Below are positions 35,403-46,389 of a stretch of DNA of 64,000 nt, one piece after another (position 1 is the stretch's first letter; the number at the start of each line of letters is the position of its first letter). Location: positions 201,134 through 265,133 of the forward strand of contig NZ_ACVO01000017.1 of the NCBI RefSeq assembly GCF_000175615.1, in the 5' to 3' direction. The notes below the pieces were generated by a model that saw only the letters and a list, made by a program, of their open reading frames with translations, was not told where the DNA came from and made no database searches. The position numbers and the translations under genes are program-made. Source of the DNA: Rothia mucilaginosa ATCC 25296 (GTDB taxonomy: Bacteria > Actinomycetota > Actinomycetes > Actinomycetales > Micrococcaceae).

Positions 35403-36839
35403 ATGACTATTTCTTCTCCCCGCCGTAAGACGAAGGCTCAGCGTAGGGTCGTTGACCACGCGAACAGCCGCCGTTCGGTCGCGTCCTGGGTCATGTGGGA
35501 TGTTGGTTCGTCGAGCTTCGACTCGATTATGACGACCTTCATCTTCACCGTGTATCTGACCAGCAGCTATTTCGGTACGCCCGAAGAGACCTCTTCGGCG
35601 CTATCACTGGGTCTGACCATTGCCGGTTTCCTCATTGCGATTCTAGCGCCGGTGACCGGCCAGCGTAACGACAAGTCCGGCAAGGGCATCTTCTGGCTCG
35701 GTGTGAACACCATGCTACTAGTCGGTTCGATGGCGGCGTGCTTCTTCGTGGGCCCCACCCCGCAGTACCTGTGGCTGGGTGTCACGCTGATTTCTGCGGC
35801 GAGCGTGTTCAGCGAGTTCGCGTACGTGAACTATAACGCCGTACTGCCGCGCATCTCCCACCCGGAGAATATCGGTAAGATTTCGGGCGCCGGATGGGCT
35901 GCCGGCTACATTGGCGGCATCCTGGCGCTAGCTGTGGTGCTGTGGGGTTTTGTGCTTACCCCCGAAGTGCTCGGCCTGACCACCGATAACGCCCTGAATA
36001 TCCGTGCGGTCGCGCTATTCGCCGCCGCCTGGTGTTTGATCTTCTGTCTGCCGCTGCTGATTCGTATGCGCACCCGCGAGCGCTTCCTACCGGAGGTGCT
36101 GCCCACCCGCGAGCTGCGTTTCCTGGAGCTCGGCATGGAGCGTCTCTCCCCGGCTCGTCAGGGCGGTCTGCTCGCCTCCTACAAGGCGCTGTGGCGCACG
36201 ATTCGTCGCCTGAAGATGACGTCCCCGCAGACCCTGTGGTTCCTGATTGCTTCGGCGGTGTTCCGTGATGGCCTGTCCGGTATTTTTACGTTCGGCGGTA
36301 TTCTCGCGGCGGGCACGTTCGGTTTCAGCACTTCCGAGGTGATCCTGTTCGGTATTGCCGGTAGCGCTGTCGCGGCGGCTGGCGCGATCCTGGGCGGCTA
36401 CCTGGATGACTACCTGGGCCCGAAGACGATTATTGTTATCTCGCTGGTCGGCATTATCTTGGCGGCTACCCCGTTGCTGTTCTTCCCTCAGCCTAGCGTG
36501 TTCTGGGTATGCGCCCTGCTGCTGTGCCTGTTCGTGGGCCCGGCTCAGTCGGCATCCCGTACTTTCCTGGCTCGCCTGGCTGATCCCGGTACTGAGGGTG
36601 AGCTGTTCGGCCTGTACTCGACCACCGGTCGTGCCACCAGCTTCCTGGCGCCGATGCTGTTCGGTCTGTGCGTGAGCATCATGGGCGCGCAGATTTGGGG
36701 TGTGCTCGGTATTCTGATCGTTGTGGTGGCGGGTCTGCTCCTGCTGCTGCCGGTGAAGGCGCCCGGTCCGTTGCGTATGCGTGCGGCTCGCCGCGAGCAG
36801 AAGCGTGAACAGAAGCGCCGCGACAAGGCAGCCCAGTAG
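35403..36839 (+). CDS. UMF1-family MFS transporter
   Basis: A 478-residue membrane protein with about 12 helices. The N-terminal SWVMWDVGSSSFDSIMTTFIFTVYLTSSYF block matches the WxxyDwanSaf signature of the UMF1/Atg22-like MFS family, as do VNYNAVLPRISHPENIGKISGAGWAAGYIGG and GGYLDDYLGPKTIIVIS. Substrates are largely unknown; vacuolar amino-acid efflux is known for yeast Atg22. The C-terminus is a strongly basic tail (RREQKREQKRRDK). Single gene with a strong terminator. Confidence 0.88.
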   Translation: MTISSPRRKTKAQRRVVDHANSRRSVASWVMWDVGSSSFDSIMTTFIFTVYLTSSYFGTPEETSSALSLGLTIAGFLIAILAPVTGQRNDKSGKGIFWLGVNTMLLVGSMAACFFVGPTPQYLWLGVTLISAASVFSEFAYVNYNAVLPRISHPENIGKISGAGWAAGYIGGILALAVVLWGFVLTPEVLGLTTDNALNIRAVALFAAAWCLIFCLPLLIRMRTRERFLPEVLPTRELRFLELGMERLSPARQGGLLASYKALWRTIRRLKMTSPQTLWFLIASAVFRDGLSGIFTFGGILAAGTFGFSTSEVILFGIAGSAVAAAGAILGGYLDDYLGPKTIIVISLVGIILAATPLLFFPQPSVFWVCALLLCLFVGPAQSASRTFLARLADPGTEGELFGLYSTTGRATSFLAPMLFGLCVSIMGAQIWGVLGILIVVVAGLLLLLPVKAPGPLRMRAARREQKREQKRRDKAAQ

Positions 36840-36939
36840 TGTTGCTCGGTAACGCTGCTCGGTAAGACATTGCGGGGCTAGGCGTCCCGCAAACCCCGCA
36901 AATACAAGCCTGCAAATACAACCTTGCAAACACACAGGG

Positions 36940-36975
36940 AGGGGCGGGTAGAAGATCATTCTTCTACCCGCCCCT
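36940..36975. terminator. 16-bp perfect hairpin terminator with TCAT loop
   Basis: GGGGCGGGTAGAAGA and its complement around TCAT, between convergent genes. Its GATCATTC loop context is the same as in the island palindromes. Confidence 0.85.
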
Positions 36976-37052
36976 TCCTTGTGCTTAAGCAGTGCCTACC
37001 AAGCGGAGCTCAGTAAGCCGCGCCAGAGAGCCGTGTCAGTAAGCCGCGGTGG

Positions 37053-38384
37053 CTAGTCCTCCACCACGTCATCCTCATCCTCAGAGACAGCGTCTTCAGA
37101 GGAATCCAGTGCAATCTGCTGCTCCTCCTCATCCAGAACCTCATCGCTCGTCATCTGAGCCCAGGTCGCGTCATCAATCAGCGGATCATCAATCACACGG
37201 ACCCACAGCATCGAACCAGCCGCCAGAGCACTCAAGTTCTCGTCATACGCCTCCGCAGGCAGACCCTCAAAAATCTCAGCCAGACGCGCAAACAGGTCAT
37301 CATACGAAATGTCGCCCTCAGCCTGCAGCCAGCACTCAGCCGCAAACTCAGACAGCTCATTCAGCTCAGTGTCACACAGCAGCAAGAACGGGCCGTCCTC
37401 GCCCACACGCACACCCGAAGTACCCGGCATACGAGACACCGCAATCGTACCGTTCAAGAACACACCCGGCAGGTGATCCTCAACCGTGTACTTCTCCAGC
37501 TTCTCAACCTCATCAGCATTCGGCAGCTCACCGCCATTCAGCAGATTCTGAACCAGCGGCAGAGTATCCTCAACCTCCGAGTACACCAGGCGCCACACGC
37601 CACCGCAACGCTCCACCAGCTTAGCCAGCGACACAACACCCTCAGGGTGACGCGCCAGACCCGAACTCTGCTCACTCAAGAACACCAGAGCCTCATGCAG
37701 CGGAACACGCTCAAAATACGGCTCCGAAGCCGACTCATCACGAGAAATGAACACAATACGCGACAGCTTATAGCTGAGGTCATCACGATCAACCACATTC
37801 AGGCCCAAATCCACCGGGTTCTGCTGATCCTTCGGCGCATTCGGGTCAACAATCACAGACAACGGCTTCGGATACGGCGACACAACACCCTCATCCGAAA
37901 TAATCGCAGTCTCATCAGTCAGGTACGCAAACTTCGAACCCAAGAAACGCGACGCAGTCGTCTTACCGCTACCAGAAACACCCACCAGCGCAACAGCGCG
38001 CTTCGACTCAGGGTCACCGATAACAGCCGCATGCAGCATCACACCGCGACCAACCAGCTGCTCAATCATCGCCAACGTAATACGGCTCGTCAGATCCTGC
38101 ATACCCGAATCATCATCAGCCACACGCAGCGTCGAAACCTTATCAAACGAACCCATCAACGGATTCGCCAAATCCATCACCGACTCATCAGTCGGCGCAT
38201 GAACCAGCATCACCTGATCAAAACGAGACAACGAAGCATACGCCTCATCAGGAGTATCAAAAAACTCCGGAGCAAGAGGCTCCCACGCCTTCTTAAAACG
38301 CTCCACAAAAGAGTCCGACATATCAATCAGATACAAAGAAACTTCCGCGCCAGCAACACGCAGAACAACAGGCTTCAGATTCAT
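37053..38384 (-). CDS. HPr-kinase-like P-loop protein with PqqD-like tail
   Basis: A 443-residue soluble protein. The ATG at 38384 is chosen (TAAGGA upstream); the longer frame is not conserved. GVMLHAAVIG (115-123) followed by GVSGSGKTTASRFL (135-148) is the arrangement of HPr kinase-like ATP-binding domains, in which a metal-binding HxA strand precedes the Walker A loop. Residues about 330-400 (FLLLCDTELNELSEFAAECWLQ, then YDDLFARLAEIF) resemble PqqD-like domains. The last 50 residues are very acidic. There is no HPr-kinase signature downstream, so HPr may not be the substrate. Similar proteins occur beside peptide-modification or cell-wall genes; here dcd is the only neighbour. Function unknown. 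Confidence 0.65.
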   Translation of the reverse strand: MNLKPVVLRVAGAEVSLYLIDMSDSFVERFKKAWEPLAPEFFDTPDEAYASLSRFDQVMLVHAPTDESVMDLANPLMGSFDKVSTLRVADDDSGMQDLTSRITLAMIEQLVGRGVMLHAAVIGDPESKRAVALVGVSGSGKTTASRFLGSKFAYLTDETAIISDEGVVSPYPKPLSVIVDPNAPKDQQNPVDLGLNVVDRDDLSYKLSRIVFISRDESASEPYFERVPLHEALVFLSEQSSGLARHPEGVVSLAKLVERCGGVWRLVYSEVEDTLPLVQNLLNGGELPNADEVEKLEKYTVEDHLPGVFLNGTIAVSRMPGTSGVRVGEDGPFLLLCDTELNELSEFAAECWLQAEGDISYDDLFARLAEIFEGLPAEAYDENLSALAAGSMLWVRVIDDPLIDDATWAQMTSDEVLDEEEQQIALDSSEDAVSEDEDDVVED

Positions 38385-38516
38385 CAAAAAATCCTTAGAG
38401 AGTGAGAGATAAAAGCCCGCACGCGAGTGAACGCACGAGCACAACAGGCGAAAAAACCGCCCAACGCGGGCGCACAAACACACAGCCTGCACGCCCGCAC
38501 CCCAAAGCGGGAAAGA

Positions 38517-39116
38517 CTAAGACTCCACAGAACCATCCGCAGGAATCATCGTCTGATGAAAATTCAAATAACTACGCGAAGCAGTCGGGCCACGCTGACC
38601 CTGGTAACGGTTACCATACGCACCAGAACCATACGGATGCTCAGTCGGGCTACTCAAACGGAAGAAACACAACTGACCAACCTTAGAACCCGGCCACAAC
38701 ATAATCGGCAAAGTCGCCATATTCGACAACTCAAGCGTCACATGCCCCGAAAAACCAGGATCAATAAAACCAGCCGTAGAGTGAGTCAGAAGACCCAGAC
38801 GACCCAACGACGACTTACCCTCCAAACGGGCAGCCACATCATCAGGCAGAGTCACCTTCTCATACGTAGAACCCAACACAAACTCACCCGGATGCAGAAT
38901 AAACGGCTCATCAGGAGCCACCTCCACCAGGCGCGTCAAATCCTCCTGCGGCTGAGCAGGATCAATATGCGGGTACTTATGGTTATCGAACAGACGGAAG
39001 AAACGATCAATCCTCACGTCCACACTTGCAGGCTGAATCATCGACTCATCGAACGGATCAAGAACGATGCGCCCATCAGCAATCTCTTGACGAATATCGC
39101 GATCTGAAATAAGCAC
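38517..39116 (-). CDS. dcd: dCTP deaminase, dUMP-forming type possible
   Basis: A 199-residue trimeric enzyme that makes dUTP (or directly dUMP) from dCTP. GTG at 39116 gives the canonical N-terminus [15 protein letters not shown]. Conserved blocks: [37 protein letters not shown], and the catalytic [21 protein letters not shown] with the active-site Glu; [13 protein letters not shown] and [11 protein letters not shown] close the substrate pocket. Actinobacterial members are often bifunctional dCTP deaminase/dUTPases; the sequence alone does not decide. The frame upstream of 39116 is not conserved. Secure family call. Confidence 0.95.
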   Translation of the reverse strand: MLISDRDIRQEIADGRIVLDPFDESMIQPASVDVRIDRFFRLFDNHKYPHIDPAQPQEDLTRLVEVAPDEPFILHPGEFVLGSTYEKVTLPDDVAARLEGKSSLGRLGLLTHSTAGFIDPGFSGHVTLELSNMATLPIMLWPGSKVGQLCFFRLSSPTEHPYGSGAYGNRYQGQRGPTASRSYLNFHQTMIPADGSVES

Positions 39117-39269
39117 GCTTAAAGGATACCTGGCAAACACCACCCACGTGCAGGCATCCACCAGCCCCAGCACACAGGCCTACATCACATTTCAACCCCG
39201 CCACCCCGCACATAAACAACCGCGACACATTTCACCCCCAGCAAGCAGGCGCGATACACTGAAAAAGAT

Positions 39270-39343
39270 GCGGCTGTAGCTCAATGGTAGAGCGCACGCT
39301 TCCCAAGCCTGATACGCGGGTTCGATTCCCGTCAGCCGCTCCA
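39270..39343 (+). tRNA. tRNA-Gly (anticodon CCC), CCA encoded
   Basis: 74 nt with acceptor GCGGCTG/CAGCCGC, D-arm GCTC-AATGGTA-GAGC, anticodon loop TTCCCAA and T-loop TTCGATT. The anticodon stem CACGC/GCCTG contains one C-C mismatch. The CCA end is encoded. Confidence 0.93.
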
Positions 39344-39344
39344 C

Positions 39345-39380
39345 AAGCCCCGGACCTTATGGTTTGGGGCTTTATTTTTT
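39345..39380 (+). terminator. Terminator after tRNA-Gly
   Basis: AAGCCCC pairs with GGGGCTT, followed by TATTTTTT. Confidence 0.85.
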
Positions 39381-39437
39381 AGGTTGGATGCGGTGGTTGG
39401 GCCAAGAGTTTAGGATGCCGCTTGGGTTGGACGGGTC

Positions 39438-39523
39438 GAGGCGGTATGTTCCTTGCTCCTGCAGGGAACCCGTCCTCGCTTCGCGTCGGACACCCTGATG
39501 TCGCGACGGAACATACCGGCCTC
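39438..39523 (-). repeat. Dispersed variable-arm repeat, copy 5
   Basis: Reverse-orientation core (TTGCTCCTGCAGGGAACC ... CACCCTGATGTCGC). Arms GAGGCGGTATGTTCC and GGAACATACCGGCCTC pair with one bulge. Confidence 0.85.
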
Positions 39524-39786
39524 TCCCCTGCAAACTCCCTCCCCTTCCCTGTGTACGAGGTAGGGAACGTGGCTGCGCGGCAAGGGTGAGAGCCGCGGGC
39601 TACTCGGCTTGGGAAGAGTGTGCGCGGAGGCGGGGAAGGAATACTCGGGTGAGGTACCGCAAACAGCTCGCCAAGAATGAATATTGGGTTCAGGGCATTG
39701 CGGTGACTCCGTATGGGAGGTCAGGGCACCTTCCTGCGGGCTCGCGACAAGAAGGTTTCAGCACGACCATGCGAGCGCGCAGCACA

Positions 39787-39869
39787 GCTATACCTTCCTG
39801 AAGCGACATCAGGGTGCCCGAGCTGAAGCGAGGGCGGGTGCCCCTGTAGGAGCGAAGGAAGTGTATAGC
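39787..39869 (+). repeat. Dispersed variable-arm repeat, copy 6
   Basis: Core GCGACATCAGGGTGCCC to GTAGGAGCGA. Arms GCTATACCTTCCT and AGGAAGTGTATAGC pair with one bulge. Confidence 0.85.
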
Positions 39870-39896
39870 GAGCCAAGCGCACGCACCTCAAAACAC

Positions 39897-39911
39897 TTGA
39901 AGGATGTTCAA
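39897..39911 (+). promoter_or_regulatory. Inverted repeat in the thi operon upstream region
   Basis: TTGAA-GGATG-TTCAA, about 90 bp before thiE. Possible operator; no known factor assigned. Confidence 0.3.
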
Positions 39912-40000
39912 CTCACCACACAGTTGTGCTAACCTAACCACAGAAATTCAAAGAGAGAATTTCTAAAAAACATCTACTCGACGAGGAATCGTAGACCCGC

Positions 40001-40621
40001 ATGACCCGCGAAACGCACCCCTACACCACCCCCGCACGCCCCCTCGACCTGAACCTCTACCTCGTCACAGGCGACAACCCCCTCGAAACCGTCCGGGCAG
40101 CCAAACACGCCACCTGCATCCAAGTCAGGTCCAAACCCATCAGTGCGCGCGAGCTCTACCAGCTCACCGAAGCTATCGCCGGCATCATCCAGCCGCACCA
40201 GACGCTCCTCGTCGACGACCGTGTTGATGTCGCCCTCGCGTTGCGTGCCCGCGGCGTGCGCGTTGACGGCGTGCACATCGGTCAAGATGATTTGCCCGTA
40301 GCCGACGCCCGCGCCCTCCTCGGCGCCGACGCGGTCATCGGTCTGACCACCGGCACCCGGCAGCTCGTTGAAGAGTCCAACAAAATCGCGCACCTGATCG
40401 ACTACATTGGCACCGGGCCGTTCCGCCCCAGCCCCACCAAGCAGTCCAACCGCCCGCCCCTCGGCATTGATGGGCTCCGCGAACTTGCCGAACTGTCCGC
40501 CGTGCCCACCGTAGCTATCGGCGACATCACCCCCGAAGACTGCCCCGCCATCCGCACCACCGGAGTTGCCGGAATCGCCATGGTCCGCGCCTTCGTCGAC
40601 AACCCCGCGCTGCAGGCATAG
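40001..40621 (+). CDS. thiE: Thiamine-phosphate synthase
   Basis: A 206-residue TIM-barrel enzyme that joins HMP-pyrophosphate and thiazole phosphate to thiamine phosphate. LNLYLVTGDN opens the barrel; IQVRSKPISARELY, LLVDDRVDVALALRARGVRVDGVHIGQDD, IGLTTGTRQLVEESN and DYIGTGPFRPSPTKQ are the family blocks for the pyrophosphate and Mg sites. First gene of the five-gene thi operon; the stop is 2 nt before thiO. Secure. Confidence 0.93.
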   Translation: MTRETHPYTTPARPLDLNLYLVTGDNPLETVRAAKHATCIQVRSKPISARELYQLTEAIAGIIQPHQTLLVDDRVDVALALRARGVRVDGVHIGQDDLPVADARALLGADAVIGLTTGTRQLVEESNKIAHLIDYIGTGPFRPSPTKQSNRPPLGIDGLRELAELSAVPTVAIGDITPEDCPAIRTTGVAGIAMVRAFVDNPALQA

Positions 40622-40623
40622 CC

Positions 40624-41706
40624 ATGACCATCACCATCATTGGCGGCGGAATCATTGGCCTCACCACCGCGTTTGAGCTCACCGAACGCGGCGAAAACGT
40701 GCACCTCATCGATGCCGAAACCAGCGACTACGGCACCGCCGACGACGGCACGGCGCTCTACCCCGCCGCCAGCCACTACGCCGGCGGTATGCTCGCGCCC
40801 ATCGCAGAAGTGCAATTCCAGCAGGACGCGCTCTTCCCGCTCATGACCGCCAGCGCCGACGCCTACCCCTCCCTTATGGAGAGGCTCAGCCGCGCCACCG
40901 ACCTGCCCACCGGCTACGACACCACCGGCACGCTCATTGTCGCAGCCGACCGTGCCGACGCCGAGCACCTGCAACGCACCCGCGCCTACTACCGGGACAT
41001 GAACCGCCCCGCAGACCCCGTCACCCCCACGCAGGCACGCACCCTCGAACCGCTCCTGGCCCCGCGTATTGCCGGCGCTGTGAGCATCCCCAGTGACCAT
41101 CAGCTGCACCCGCGGCTCATGAGGCGCGCCCTCAAAGACGCCCTCACCCGCCGCGGCGTCACCTTCAGCACCGAACGGGTCACCGACCCGGACGCGGGCG
41201 ACATTATCTGCGCTGGACTAGGGGCAACACTGCACGGGGACTACCCGCTACGCCCCGTCTACGGGGACATTCTGCGCCTGCGCGCCCCGCGGCCCATCCT
41301 CAAGCATGTAGTGCGCGGCTACGTGAACTCCCGCCCCGTCTACCTCATCCCCCGCCCTGACGGGGAGCTGTGCATCGGCGCGACCAGCCGCGAAGACCAC
41401 CGCACACTACCCGCCATTGACGGCGTACACCAGCTGCTACGTGACGCGATTCGGCTCGTGCCCGCCGTTGAAGAGTGTGAGCTTCTGGAGGCGAACGTCG
41501 GCGCCCGCCCCGGAACCCCGGACGACCTGCCTATCTTCGGGCACCGCACTCGCGCTGACGGCACCCGCCAGCTCGTGTCCACGGGCTATTTCCGCCACGG
41601 TATTCTGCTTGCCGCGCTCGCCGGCAAGGTTGGTGCGGAGGTCGCCTGCGGGGCTGAGATTCCGCCCATCATGCAGGCGTGCGACCCGGCACGATTCACC
41701 CACTAA
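40624..41706 (+). CDS. thiO: Glycine oxidase ThiO
   Basis: A 360-residue FAD-dependent oxidase that turns glycine into the imine used for thiazole formation under aerobic conditions. TITIIGGGIIGLTTAFEL is the Rossmann FAD site at the N-terminus; SHYAGGMLAPIAE, HPRLMRRALKDALTRRGV, PVYGDILRLRAP and TGYFRHGILLAALAGK match the D-amino-acid/glycine oxidase family. Position between thiE and thiS fixes the role. Confidence 0.93.
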   Translation: MTITIIGGGIIGLTTAFELTERGENVHLIDAETSDYGTADDGTALYPAASHYAGGMLAPIAEVQFQQDALFPLMTASADAYPSLMERLSRATDLPTGYDTTGTLIVAADRADAEHLQRTRAYYRDMNRPADPVTPTQARTLEPLLAPRIAGAVSIPSDHQLHPRLMRRALKDALTRRGVTFSTERVTDPDAGDIICAGLGATLHGDYPLRPVYGDILRLRAPRPILKHVVRGYVNSRPVYLIPRPDGELCIGATSREDHRTLPAIDGVHQLLRDAIRLVPAVEECELLEANVGARPGTPDDLPIFGHRTRADGTRQLVSTGYFRHGILLAALAGKVGAEVACGAEIPPIMQACDPARFTH

Positions 41707-41754
41707 ACACAGTCCCCGCCGGGTGCACCCGGCGCCTTCACGAAAGGATTTCGC

Positions 41755-41952
41755 ATGATCATCACCTACAACGGCGAGCCGCTAACCACGAATGCCCGCA
41801 CCGTATTTGACCTTGTCCTGGACCAGTTTGGTACCGAAAATGGCGTGGCTGTGGCGCTCAACCGCAGTATCGTGCCGCGTTCCACGTGGCTGGATGTGCC
41901 GCTGAACGAGGGCGATAGGGTGGATGCCCTCACCGCCGTTCAGGGCGGCTAA
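41755..41952 (+). CDS. thiS: Sulfur carrier protein ThiS
   Basis: A 65-residue ubiquitin-like carrier. It ends in the required Gly-Gly (ALTAVQGG), which ThiF adenylates and which then carries thiocarboxylate sulfur to ThiG. VALNRSIVPRSTWLDVPLNEGD is typical. GAAAGGA precedes the ATG. Confidence 0.95.
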   Translation: MIITYNGEPLTTNARTVFDLVLDQFGTENGVAVALNRSIVPRSTWLDVPLNEGDRVDALTAVQGG

Positions 41953-42036
41953 TTCTCCAGCCTGTACCGGCGAGATACCCACCGAAAAAAGAACAGATAT
42001 TCTCGGTTTTTGTTCCCTAAACCGGGCGCACCGTAG

Positions 42037-43910
<1,874 letters not shown>

Positions 43911-43925
43911 GGAACCACCGGCGTA

Positions 43926-44008
43926 GCTATCCCTTCCGGAAGCGACATCAGGGTGTCCGACGCGAAGCGAGGACGGGTGCCCCTGCAGGAGCGGAGGAAG
44001 GGCATAGC
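43926..44008 (+). repeat. Dispersed variable-arm repeat, copy 7
   Basis: Core GCGACATCAGGGTGTCC to CTGCAGGAGCG. Arms GCTATCCCTTCC and GGAAGGGCATAGC pair with one bulge. Confidence 0.85.
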
Positions 44009-44022
44009 GCGCCAAGCCCTAA

Positions 44023-44112
44023 GGAAAGCGGTATCGCCCGTAGTGACATCAGGGTGCCCGAAGCGAAGCGAGGGCGGGTTCCCTGTAGGAACGAGGGCGC
44101 ATACCGCTTTCC
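44023..44112 (+). repeat. Dispersed variable-arm repeat, copy 8
   Basis: Core GTGACATCAGGGTGCCC to GTAGGAACGA. Arms GGAAAGCGGTATCGCCC and GGGCGCATACCGCTTTCC pair with one bulge, the longest arms of the set. Confidence 0.85.
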
Positions 44113-44259
44113 GCTTAACTGGTAGGCACTTAAGTAGGGACAATTCCCCATGTGCAGGGCGTAAAATCGTGTATAACACGGCGGCACATCGCGCGGTTTG
44201 TTCTGCCTAAAAACTGCCGCTGCCGCCTCCTGTTTTCGCACACTCACTCTAGGAGTTTT

Positions 44260-45372
44260 ATGCTCACCGTCTCTACTGTGCCGCTTGTTTTGTGTACGGC
44301 ACTTGTTGCGTTGACTTTGTTGATTAGCGGTATTGCTAAGGCGAAGGACCCGCAGAGTACCGTGACCGGTATTCAGAATCTTGGTTTGGAGAAGATCGCG
44401 CCGACCCGTGCGGTGTCGCTGATTTTGCCGTGGTTTGAAATCGCCCTAGCCGCCGTTCTGCTGCTGTCGCCGGTGCGTTTACCTGCGGTGATTGCGTCGG
44501 GTTTGGCGCTGATTCTGATGCTGTTCTATACGGTGGTGATTGCGCGCGCGCTGGCGACGGGTCGTACTGCGGGTTGTAATTGTTTTGGTTCTGAGTCGAA
44601 TGCGCCGGTGAGCCGTTACACGCTGGTCCGTAATGTTGCGTTGTTGTTGGCGGCGGCTGGCGCGCATGCGAGCGCGTTGAGGGGCGGCACGGGTGTTGTG
44701 TCGACTCTGCTGGGTCTGGGTAATAGCGGCTGGACTTGGGTTTTTGGTGCGGCGTTGATTGCGCTGACGTTGGAGGCTGTTCGCCGTGGTGATGCTCTTG
44801 CGCAGCCGGAGCCGCAGGCTGAGGTGATTTTGCCGGAGCCGGTGTATGACGAGAATGGCGAGGAGCAGTATGTTCGCATGCCTATTCCTCATGCTGCGCT
44901 GTATCTGGAGAATGGTCGCCACACGAATTTGCGTGCGTTGGCTAAGAATCAGGCGCGTGTGCTGGTGTTTGTGTCGGCGACCTGCGCTGGTTGTGTGAAG
45001 TTTTTGAAGACGATGGCTTCGTGGCAGGAGCGTCTGCCGCAGGTGGCGTTGCATCCGGTGTATTCGAGCCTGGAGTCGTTGCAGACCTCGCGTAATGCGG
45101 GTACGTTGCCGGAGGGTTTGACTCCGTTGATTGACCGTGAGGCTGGTGCGCGCGCGAATTTTGGTAATGGTGTGCCGTTGGCTGTGGTTTTGGGCGCTGA
45201 TGGTCTGATTGCTGGCGGCCCGGTGGCTGGTAAGGAAGAGGTTGAGGCGCTGCTTGCCGATATTGAGGCGCAGTTCGCTGAGGCTGCTCGTTTGGCTGAG
45301 GAGGAACGTGAGGAGCAGATGCGTAAGGCGTTTGCAGCGGGTCCGTCGAATGTTGAGGGCGACCACCTCTAA
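44260..45372 (+). CDS. MauE/DoxX-like membrane domain fused to a thioredoxin-fold domain
   Basis: A 370-residue protein. The ATG at 44260 follows AGGAG. Residues 1-180 form a MauE/DoxX-type four-helix membrane domain with a cysteine pair in GCNCFGSES (106-108), as in MauE proteins involved in disulfide chemistry. Residues about 215-345 form a redoxin domain with a CAGC motif (242-245) after VLVFVSAT and a GVPLAVVLGADG strand. The pairing suggests transfer of reducing equivalents across the membrane to exported thiols; the direction is inference. The last 30 residues are charged. It stands alone. Confidence 0.8.
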   Translation: MLTVSTVPLVLCTALVALTLLISGIAKAKDPQSTVTGIQNLGLEKIAPTRAVSLILPWFEIALAAVLLLSPVRLPAVIASGLALILMLFYTVVIARALATGRTAGCNCFGSESNAPVSRYTLVRNVALLLAAAGAHASALRGGTGVVSTLLGLGNSGWTWVFGAALIALTLEAVRRGDALAQPEPQAEVILPEPVYDENGEEQYVRMPIPHAALYLENGRHTNLRALAKNQARVLVFVSATCAGCVKFLKTMASWQERLPQVALHPVYSSLESLQTSRNAGTLPEGLTPLIDREAGARANFGNGVPLAVVLGADGLIAGGPVAGKEEVEALLADIEAQFAEAARLAEEEREEQMRKAFAAGPSNVEGDHL

Positions 45373-45419
45373 ACACGCTCCTATCGTCCAGCCCCTGTAG
45401 CGCCTCTGTAGCGCTTCCG

Positions 45420-45472
45420 ATAGCCCCGTCCGGCTCTTACTGCCCTTACCGGCAGGTGCCGGGTGGGGCTAT
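45420..45472 (+). terminator. Hairpin after the MauE-thioredoxin gene
   Basis: ATAGCCCC with GGGGCTAT, continued by CCGGC/GCCGG inside. No T-run. Confidence 0.6.
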
Positions 45473-45562
45473 GCTAGTACGTAGCGCACACACCGCTTAT
45501 ATGCCGCGGTCACCTTGCCTGGTGGCGGTTGGCGCATCCTCAACCCTGTCTAAGGAGTTTTT

Positions 45563-46228
45563 ATGGCAATGATGAGTTTCAACGCTCCGGGCGAGCGTGA
45601 GAAGTCCTTGTGGCTGGTCCGTAAGGAGAGCAACCCGAATCATTCGCAGTGGTACATTGACCGTTTTAAGGCGATGGAGGCTGAGGGTAATGATATGGCG
45701 GGTGAGTCTCGTCTGGTGAATGCGTTGGCTTCTCGTGGTGCGAAGATTCTTGATGCGGGTTCGGGGCCTGGTCGTGTGGGTAAGCAGCTGCACGCCCTGG
45801 GCCACCGCGTGACGGGTGTGGATATTGATCCTGAGCTGATTGAGGAAGCGCGCCGCGTCTGCCCGGATGCTACGTGGATTACTGCCGATTTGGTGGATTT
45901 GCCGGAGGTGCTGGGCATTGAGGGTGAGGCTACGGCGGAGAATGGTTTTGAGCTGCTGGTGTGTGCGGGTAATGTGATGGGTTTCTTGGCTCGTTCGACT
46001 CGTGAGCCGGTGGTGGAGAACTTCCGCCGCGTGCTGGCCCCCGGCGGCCGCGCCGTCGTGGGTTACGGCTCCGGTCCGGGCCGCGATTACGCGTTTGAGC
46101 AGTTTTTGGCGGATGCCCGCGAGGTTGGCCTCAACGTGGATAACACGTATTCGTCGTGGCAGATGCACCCGTTTGTGGAGGGTTCTTCGGAGTTTTTGGT
46201 GGCGGTGCTGTCGCGCCCGGAGAGCTAG
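45563..46228 (+). CDS. SAM-dependent methyltransferase (class I)
   Basis: A 221-residue cytosolic enzyme. AKILDAGSGPGRVGKQLHALG is motif I, VTGVDIDPELIEEARRVCP motif II, and VVENFRRVLAPGGRAVVGYGSG the post-core strand. The N-terminal part (MMSFNAPGEREKSLWLVRKESNPNHSQWYIDRF) is typical of a small actinobacterial group of unknown substrate. AAGGAG lies 6 nt before the ATG. No neighbour hints at the target. Confidence 0.82.
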   Translation: MAMMSFNAPGEREKSLWLVRKESNPNHSQWYIDRFKAMEAEGNDMAGESRLVNALASRGAKILDAGSGPGRVGKQLHALGHRVTGVDIDPELIEEARRVCPDATWITADLVDLPEVLGIEGEATAENGFELLVCAGNVMGFLARSTREPVVENFRRVLAPGGRAVVGYGSGPGRDYAFEQFLADAREVGLNVDNTYSSWQMHPFVEGSSEFLVAVLSRPES

Positions 46229-46300
46229 GCTCGCATCTAAAACTAGCGTGCAGTACGTCTTAATCTAGCATGCAGTGCGTCTTGAGTTAGGCATACAAAT

Positions 46301-46338
46301 GGCCCGGCGCCTGCCCCGTGTGGGGTGGGTGCCGGGCC
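46301..46338. terminator. Terminator between convergent genes
   Basis: GGCCCGGC pairs with GCCGGGCC, with inner CCCC/GGGG, followed by TTTG. Confidence 0.85.
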
Positions 46339-46389
46339 TTTGCACATCCTGAAGATGCGCATCCAAAAGAACTTTAAAGAATGGGTGTT

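Larger units (their letters stand above)
39381..40000. other. Intergenic region before thiE with repeat copies 5 and 6
   Basis: About 620 bp. Two dispersed repeat copies in opposite orientation, then the thi promoter region: a TTGAA-N5-TTCAA repeat (39897-39911) and a GAAATTC/GAATTTC hairpin near 39944-39964. No TPP riboswitch is seen here. No supported gene between the repeats. Confidence 0.55.
43911..44259. other. Intergenic region with repeat copies 7 and 8
   Basis: About 350 bp, half of it two dispersed repeat copies 14 nt apart. The rest carries the leader of the MauE-thioredoxin gene. No thi-operon terminator other than the repeats is visible, so copy 7 may serve as one. Confidence 0.55.

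Noticed and set aside
39915..39945. DtxR/IdeR box upstream of thiE (CTAACCTAACC)
   Set aside because: Only one half matches the iron-box consensus; the other half does not.
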